In this document: piece after piece, positions 6,581 through 10,523 of the stretch
Layout: each line of letters starts with the position of its first letter
Numbering within the stretch: the stretch's first letter is position 1
From: Pseudorhodobacter sp.
Lineage (GTDB): Bacteria; Pseudomonadota; Alphaproteobacteria; Rhodobacterales; Rhodobacteraceae
Direction of reading: 5' to 3'
Length of the DNA: 10,523 nucleotides
Assembly (NCBI GenBank): GCA_014378345.1
Contig: JACMNW010000363.1
Coordinates: forward strand, 1-10,523
Position numbers and translations under genes: made by a program
The notes under the pieces: generated by a model
The model's input: the letters and a program-made list of their open reading frames with translations, nothing else
Databases searched by the model: none
Told to the model about the DNA's origin: nothing

Positions 6581-7439
6581 TATAAAGGCCGGATGAGACG
6601 ATCACGATAATGCCCGCCCATGTCATCGCGTTGGGGAAATCACTGAACACAAGATAGCCAAGCACCACAGCGGCCACGATTTCGAGGTAGTGCAGCGGGG
6701 CCAGCGTGGAGGTCGGCGCGAATTTCAGGGCGTAGGTCATGCAAATGTGACTAAGCGCTGCCCAAAAGCCGACACCAAACAGCCACAGCCACGCGATGCC
6801 TTGTGGTTGGACCGCATCGAGCGACGGGATGCCCGTTCCGTTCAGCAGCCACAGGACAGGCAGACAAATAGCCGAACCGGCAAGCGATGTGTGCAGTTGC
6901 ATAGCCACCGGGTGCATGGACCTCGACATGTGGCGGGTGATCAGCATGTAGAAGGCGAAGAAAAACGCAGTGCCAAGCGGATACAGGGCTATGGTGCCAA
7001 AGGCGGCGAGGCTGGGTTGAATGACCATCAAAGCACCGCCAAACCCGACGGCGCAGGCAGCAATGCGGCGAGGGCCAATGATGTCTCCAAACAGGAAACT
7101 GCCAAGGATCAGCAGGATGAATGGTTCGACAAAGGCAATTGCAAGCGCGTCTGCGACCGGCATAATCGCGATTCCTGCCACAAAAGTGTAAGTGGACAAG
7201 ATCAGGAAGACGGCGCGCAAAAAGATCAAACCGGCCATGCGGCGATCAAGGGGTAAGGTGGTGCCCATGAACAGCGCGATGGGCAGCATTAAGGCCCCTT
7301 GCACCACAAAGCGCGCGCCAGTGATTTGACCGACGGGGATGCTGTGGGCGGCGAGTTTGGATGAGACATCGAGCAGCGGTGCCAGCGCGCAAAATGCAAG
7401 CATCAGGCCAACGCCGGGAAGGATGCGATCTGTGGTCAT
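6516..7439 (-). CDS. EamA/DMT family transporter
   Basis: The 307-residue protein is an inner-membrane carrier of the drug/metabolite transporter superfamily, with about ten membrane helices in two EamA repeats. The first repeat runs from LMLAFCALAPLLDVSSKLAA (about 12-31) to VGFGGALMVIQP (about 132-143). The second runs from LYPLGTAFFFAFYMLITRHM (about 152-171) to WAGIIVIVSSGLYIIQRE (about 275-292). The PVADALAIAFVEPFIL and APTSTLAPLHYLEIVAAVVLGY stretches are the matching, conserved end-of-repeat helices. Substrate cannot be predicted; relatives export amino acids, metabolites or riboflavin. The tail REHRVARDAARAISAPTH is polar. The ATG at 7439 has only a weak ribosome binding site. Its 3' end overlaps the 3' end of thiN on the opposite strand by 65 bp. 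It lies 143 bp downstream of sdaA in the same direction, separated by two hairpins, so it is probably a separate unit. Confidence 0.93.
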   Translation of the reverse strand: MTTDRILPGVGLMLAFCALAPLLDVSSKLAAHSIPVGQITGARFVVQGALMLPIALFMGTTLPLDRRMAGLIFLRAVFLILSTYTFVAGIAIMPVADALAIAFVEPFILLILGSFLFGDIIGPRRIAACAVGFGGALMVIQPSLAAFGTIALYPLGTAFFFAFYMLITRHMSRSMHPVAMQLHTSLAGSAICLPVLWLLNGTGIPSLDAVQPQGIAWLWLFGVGFWAALSHICMTYALKFAPTSTLAPLHYLEIVAAVVLGYLVFSDFPNAMTWAGIIVIVSSGLYIIQREHRVARDAARAISAPTH

Positions 7440-7525
7440 AGGGCTTGGGTAGGGGAAAACTGTCCTTTGGCCTGTTCTGAAGCCGACATGGTTTGTCAGG
7501 GCGCGCCCTTTGGCGACGGTGGGGT

Positions 7526-7546
7526 AAGGATTTTCTGAAAATCCTT
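7526..7546. terminator. hairpin 1 of a tandem pair (9-bp stem, CTG loop)
   Basis: AAGGATTTT (7526-7534) and AAAATCCTT (7538-7546) pair perfectly around the three-base loop CTG. It lies 37 bases beyond the end of sdaA on the minus strand and about 90 bases before the transporter ATG. There is no clean U-tract after it on the minus strand, so it is terminator-like rather than a textbook terminator. Confidence 0.6.
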
Positions 7547-7549
7547 GGC

Positions 7550-7570
7550 AAAATTTTTCTGAAAAATTTT
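7550..7570. terminator. hairpin 2 of a tandem pair (9-bp A/T stem, CTG loop)
   Basis: AAAATTTTT (7550-7558) and AAAAATTTT (7562-7570) pair perfectly around the same CTG loop. The stem is pure A/T in a GC-rich genome. On the minus strand it begins 13 bases beyond the sdaA stop and is the likeliest 3' end signal for the GST-GST-sdaA transcript, possibly acting together with hairpin 1. Confidence 0.6.
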
Positions 7571-7582
7571 TGTTTCCGGCGA

Positions 7583-8959
7583 TCAGCAGTTGGGCACGTT
7601 GACGGCGAGGCCACCGAGGGATGTTTCTTTGTATTTATCCATCATGTCATTGCCGGTTTGGCGCATCGTCTCAATGCAGACATCAAGGCTGACGAGGTGG
7701 ATTCCATCGCCGCGGAGTGCCAAGCTGGCGGCGGAAATGGCTTTGATGGCCCCCAATCCATTGCGTTCAATGCAGGGGACTTGCACGAGGCCCCGCACGG
7801 GATCACAGGTCATGCCAAGGTGATGTTCAAGGGCGATTTCGGCGGCATTTTCAACCTGTTCCGGCGTGCCACCCATCACGGCGGCAAAGCCTGCAGCGGC
7901 CATTGCGGCGGCGGAGCCAACCTCGGCCTGACAGCCGCATTCGGCACCGGAGATCGACGCGTTGTGTTTGACCAACCCGCCGATGGCAGCGGCGGTTAGC
8001 ATAAATTCCCCGATTTTCGACGGGGATGCGCCCGGCACGTGGTCAAGGTAGTATCGGATGACCGCGGGCACCACGCCAGCCGCGCCATTGGTGGGGGCGG
8101 TGACGACCTGACCGCCTGCGGCGTTTTCCTCATTCACGGCCATGGCGTAAAGGCTCATCCAGTCATTCGTAGTGTGCGGCGATGTCATGTTCAGCCCACG
8201 TTCGGCCATCAGGGCATCATGGATGCCTTTTGCCCGCCTCCGCACCTTCAGGCCACCCGGCAGAATACCTGTGCCTTGGATGCCGCGATCTATGCAATCG
8301 GTCATCACTTGCCAGATACGGTCTATCCCAGCATCCAGATCGACCGGGCCAAGAAAGGCCAGTTCATTGGCGCGTTTCATCTGCGCTATGGATTTGCCGG
8401 AGGCTTTAGCCATCGCCATCATCGCGTCGGCGGATTCGAACGGGTAGGGCACGGGGCTGGGTTTTGCTTTTTTCTCGGCCTTGGCCGCCAGTTCCCCGGC
8501 GGTCAGAACAAAGCCGCCGCCGATGGAATAGTAGGTTTCTTGCAATATCACGTCGCCTTGGGCATCGGTGGCTTTCAGGATCATGCCATTGGCATGGCCG
8601 GGCAAAGCGGGGCCGTAATCAAAAATCAGATCCGCGCCGGGATCGAAACGCAGGGGCGGCAGGCCGGGGGCGGTGATGGTTTTGGTATCGCGAATGGTGG
8701 CGAGGGCGGCGTCGGCTTTCGCGGCGTCATAAGTGGCAGGCTCGAACCCCGCCAAGCCAAGGATGGTTGCCCTGTCGGTGGCGTGGCCGACGCCTGTAAA
8801 GGCCAGCGATCCGTGCAAGCTGGCGCGCAGGCCCTTTGGGTGAAAGGGGCTGGCGCGCAGGGTATCCAAAAACCGGGCGGCGGCGACCATGGGGCCCATG
8901 GTGTGGGATGACGACGGGCCGATGCCGATTTTGAACATGTCGAAGACGGACAGAAACAT
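7583..8959 (-). CDS. sdaA: L-serine ammonia-lyase (L-serine dehydratase), single-chain iron-sulfur type
   Basis: The enzyme deaminates L-serine to pyruvate and ammonia in the cytosol using an oxygen-sensitive 4Fe-4S cluster. The 458 residues carry the beta domain with FKIGIGPSSSHTMGPM (9-24) and GSLAFTGVGHATDRA (50-64). The alpha domain has PTNGAAGVVPAV (289-300), SGAECGCQAEVGSA (337-350), MTCDPVRG (383-390) and VPCIERNG (394-401). The cluster cysteines fall at 343, 385 and 396, and the last residue is Cys458. These are the same positions and the same C-terminal cysteine known from the Legionella enzyme, where the tail cysteine binds the cluster and must be displaced by serine. The ATG at 8959 follows the upstream GST stop by six bases, which implies co-translation, although no strong ribosome binding site is visible. 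The stop is TGA. Confidence 0.97.
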   Translation of the reverse strand: MFLSVFDMFKIGIGPSSSHTMGPMVAAARFLDTLRASPFHPKGLRASLHGSLAFTGVGHATDRATILGLAGFEPATYDAAKADAALATIRDTKTITAPGLPPLRFDPGADLIFDYGPALPGHANGMILKATDAQGDVILQETYYSIGGGFVLTAGELAAKAEKKAKPSPVPYPFESADAMMAMAKASGKSIAQMKRANELAFLGPVDLDAGIDRIWQVMTDCIDRGIQGTGILPGGLKVRRRAKGIHDALMAERGLNMTSPHTTNDWMSLYAMAVNEENAAGGQVVTAPTNGAAGVVPAVIRYYLDHVPGASPSKIGEFMLTAAAIGGLVKHNASISGAECGCQAEVGSAAAMAAAGFAAVMGGTPEQVENAAEIALEHHLGMTCDPVRGLVQVPCIERNGLGAIKAISAASLALRGDGIHLVSLDVCIETMRQTGNDMMDKYKETSLGGLAVNVPNC

Positions 8960-8965
8960 CGCGGA

Positions 8966-9631
8966 TCAGCTTTCGGGGTTGGAGAAGAAAGCGCCGGTCA
9001 AGCCTTCGTCGGCGGCTGCACGGATGGCTGCGGGGCGGGTTTCCATCGCGCGCAAAATGGCATGGATGGCGGGGAAGTTCGCGCTGTCGATGGCGTGTTC
9101 TGGGAAATAGGCGAACGCCTTCATCCAGCGCATCAGCACGGCCAGATGGTAGGTCAGGATTGACGGCTCCTTGGCGGAAAGCCAGCGCGGTTTGCGGCTG
9201 ACGATCATCGTATCCATCGTGGCCAGTTCCGACATCAACCGCGCGTGGGTTGTTTGTGACACGGCAAACGAGATGTCTTCGCCGCCCGCGCGGTAGGGAT
9301 GCACAAGGTTCATCATTCCGGTGTGCAGCGAGAAGTTGGTGAAGAAAAACCAGCTTAGGAAATCTGCCCTGTCTGGTGCTGTCGGGGCCGGGGCCAATGC
9401 GCCGTGACGATCTGCCAGCCAAAGGGTGATTGCCGCGGTCTCGAACATCGGGCCATCGGGGGTCTGCATGGCCGGGATTTTGCCGAACGGGTTCAGCGCG
9501 CGGTGGGCCGGGCTATCAAGATCGCCAGCATCGAAGTTCAGCGTGTTAAGCGTGTAGGGTTGGCCCAGTTCCTCCAGCACCAAATGCACGATGAGGGAAG
9601 CGAAATCGGGGATGGATTGCAAGGTGTACAT
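8966..9631 (-). CDS. glutathione S-transferase-like protein (second copy in the operon)
   Basis: The 221-residue protein has a thioredoxin-fold N-terminal GST domain, residues 1 to about 78: MYTLQSIPDFASLIVHLVLE, then NPFGKIPAM with the cis-proline that contacts glutathione, then DGPMFETAAITLWLADRH. Here Glu-Thr takes the place of the usual Glu-Ser that holds the gamma-glutamyl group. Ser12 is in the position where beta-like GSTs carry the catalytic Ser or Cys. The C-terminal helical domain (about 88-221) is divergent and rich in aromatics (DFLSWFFFTNFSLHTGMMN). Substrate is unknown. It is clearly a paralog of the next gene upstream, sharing the MYTL, ASLI, LVLEE, DGPMFETAAI and LLRW/LMRW stretches. 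It sits 74 bp downstream of that gene and six bases upstream of sdaA. The stop is TGA. Confidence 0.9.
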   Translation of the reverse strand: MYTLQSIPDFASLIVHLVLEELGQPYTLNTLNFDAGDLDSPAHRALNPFGKIPAMQTPDGPMFETAAITLWLADRHGALAPAPTAPDRADFLSWFFFTNFSLHTGMMNLVHPYRAGGEDISFAVSQTTHARLMSELATMDTMIVSRKPRWLSAKEPSILTYHLAVLMRWMKAFAYFPEHAIDSANFPAIHAILRAMETRPAAIRAAADEGLTGAFFSNPES

Positions 9632-9705
9632 CGGAAGTCTCGGGGTATGGGCTACGGTTGGGGCAAGCTATGGGGCAAATGGGGGGAACGCCAGTGTCGG
9701 TTTGG

Positions 9706-10386
9706 CTATGTGGCATGGCCCTGAGGCGGGATGGCATAAATGGGGGCTGAAAAGGGGGTGGAGCCAAGGCCTTCGGCCGCGGCGCTGCGTTGGGCGGCGG
9801 GGCTATTTTCAAGTGCGGTGACGAGCCGGGCGAGGTGGGGAAACTGTGCGATATGGAACCATTTGGTTTGTCCAACAGGGTAGAGGACGGCCCACCGCAA
9901 AAGAGGGGCCAGATAGGCGGTAAGTATGGACGGCGGCGTGAACAGGGCGGGGTGATCATTGGCGGCTTGGTCGAGCAGGGTGAAGTGGCGGATCATACGG
10001 GCGGTAAGCAGGGCGTGGAGGCCGACGGTCGCCTCGGTTGGCACATACTGGCTGGGGTAGAACAGCAGGCGCAGATCGGCATGCGCGGTGTTTGAGATGA
10101 AGAACAGCCATTTCAAAAAGCTGCCGCGGGTGCGGGCATCTGGCCTGGGGCCAAGATTGTGGCGGTCGGACAGCCAAAGCAGGATGGCGGCCGTCTCAAA
10201 CATCGGGCCATCCGCGGTTTCCAGCGCGGGGATCAGGCCTGCGGGGTTTATAGCGCGGTAGGCGGCGCTGTCTTGGGCGCGAATGCTGCGATCTACCAAA
10301 GCTGTGCGGTAGGGCAGACCTGCCTCCTCCAGCACCAGCCGGATGATCAGGGATGCGTTATCGGGGGCGTAGTGCAGGGTGTACAT
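9706..10386 (-). CDS. glutathione S-transferase-like protein (first copy in the operon)
   Basis: The 226-residue protein has the GST N-terminal domain: MYTLHYAPDNASLIIRLVLE, then NPAGLIPALE with the cis-proline, then DGPMFETAAILLWLSDRH. Its helical C-terminal domain (about 90-226) includes FLKWLFFISNTAHADLRLLF and ILTAYLAPLLRWAVLYP. Ser12 is in the same place as in its neighbour. Substrate is unknown; the cytosol is the likely location. The frame is open to 10440, but the ATG at 10386 matches the start of its paralog and has AAAGGA about eight bases upstream, so I chose it. It ends in TAG at a normal family length, which matters for interpreting the TAG inside purA. It is the first gene of the GST-GST-sdaA series. 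Confidence 0.9.
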   Translation of the reverse strand: MYTLHYAPDNASLIIRLVLEEAGLPYRTALVDRSIRAQDSAAYRAINPAGLIPALETADGPMFETAAILLWLSDRHNLGPRPDARTRGSFLKWLFFISNTAHADLRLLFYPSQYVPTEATVGLHALLTARMIRHFTLLDQAANDHPALFTPPSILTAYLAPLLRWAVLYPVGQTKWFHIAQFPHLARLVTALENSPAAQRSAAAEGLGSTPFSAPIYAIPPQGHAT

Positions 10387-10523
10387 TTTGCGGCGTCCTT
10401 TGGGGGATTTTGGCGAAGTACGCATCCAGCGCTTGCCCAAAAACGACCTGTCGCTGCGTTGGAAAGCAAGGGGACGTCAACGTTTGGTTAACTATGCAGT
10501 GCCAAGGTGGCCGTAACATAACC
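10387..10523 (-). promoter_or_regulatory. upstream region of the GST-GST-sdaA operon
   Basis: These 137 bases hold no gene I can support. On the minus strand TTGACG (10475-10480) would be a good -35 box, but no clear -10 box follows at 16-18 bases. A GTTAAC palindrome lies just upstream, near 10487-10492, and its plus-strand context TTAACTAT resembles a CtrA half-site (TTAACCAT). The ribosome binding site AAAGGA lies just before the GST start. A promoter for this operon must lie here or beyond the window edge. Confidence 0.3.

Noticed and set aside
8039..8911. Long plus-strand open frame (290 codons) opposite sdaA
   Set aside because: It is a high-GC antisense shadow of a confidently identified gene, its protein has no recognisable domain, and sdaA is complete.
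9706..10440. Longer start for the first GST at 10440
   Set aside because: The 18 extra residues are basic and unlike the family; the internal ATG at 10386 has a good ribosome binding site and aligns with the start of its paralog.
1..10523. Defence island, phage, integrative element, CRISPR or secondary-metabolite cluster
   Set aside because: No integrase, transposase, repeat array, nuclease or toxin-like genes or attachment-type direct repeats are visible; gene content is mainly core metabolism.

Overview
The window looks like chromosomal housekeeping DNA from a marine alphaproteobacterium of the Rhodobacteraceae (Roseobacter group). The evidence is its high GC content, the protein styles (a 430-residue-frame PurA, a DUF2842 protein beside purA, a secG-pyrG pair, a SdaA of the bacterial iron-sulfur type) and the compact gene packing. 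I see no phage, IS element, CRISPR array, tRNA or rRNA. This placement comes from recognising protein families by eye, not from a search.

Layout, left to right. (1) Positions 1-1775, minus strand: a VOC-fold protein, a small four-helix membrane protein (probably DUF6524), secG (SecYEG translocon subunit) and the N-terminal 101 codons of pyrG (CTP synthase), which runs off the left edge. (2) Positions 1863-3508, plus strand: purA (adenylosuccinate synthetase) and a DUF2842 membrane protein, closed by a good stem-loop that overlaps the DUF2842 stop codon. (3) Positions 3527-5734, minus strand: a large uncharacterised, very acidic protein. (4) Positions 5827-6580, plus strand: a possible 10-codon leader peptide and thiN (thiamine diphosphokinase). 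(5) Positions 6516-7439, minus strand: an EamA/DMT transporter whose 3' end overlaps the 3' end of thiN by 65 bp. (6) Positions 7526-7570: two tandem hairpins of identical design. (7) Positions 7583-10386, minus strand: a likely operon of two paralogous glutathione S-transferase-like proteins followed by sdaA (L-serine ammonia-lyase), with the upstream region reaching the right edge.

The most striking observation is in purA. The frame is complete and well conserved, but codon 196 is an in-frame TAG, followed directly by GTG. In addition, the stop codon expected after the family's normal C-terminus (...DPFAD) is absent, so the frame runs on for 23 more residues. No other lesion is visible. It could be a recent double mutation, a sequence or assembly error, programmed readthrough, or a two-piece enzyme made by stop-start reinitiation. 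TAG still ends a neighbouring gene (the upstream GST) at a normal family length, which argues against wholesale TAG reassignment.

The genes do not form one dedicated pathway. They cover nucleotide synthesis (pyrG, purA), protein export (secG), cofactor activation (thiN), serine catabolism (sdaA) and several unknowns. I found no convincing defence, secretion or biosynthetic system. The items most worth following up are the interrupted purA, the thiN leader ORF, the paired hairpins, the acidic unknown protein and the GST-GST-sdaA operon.
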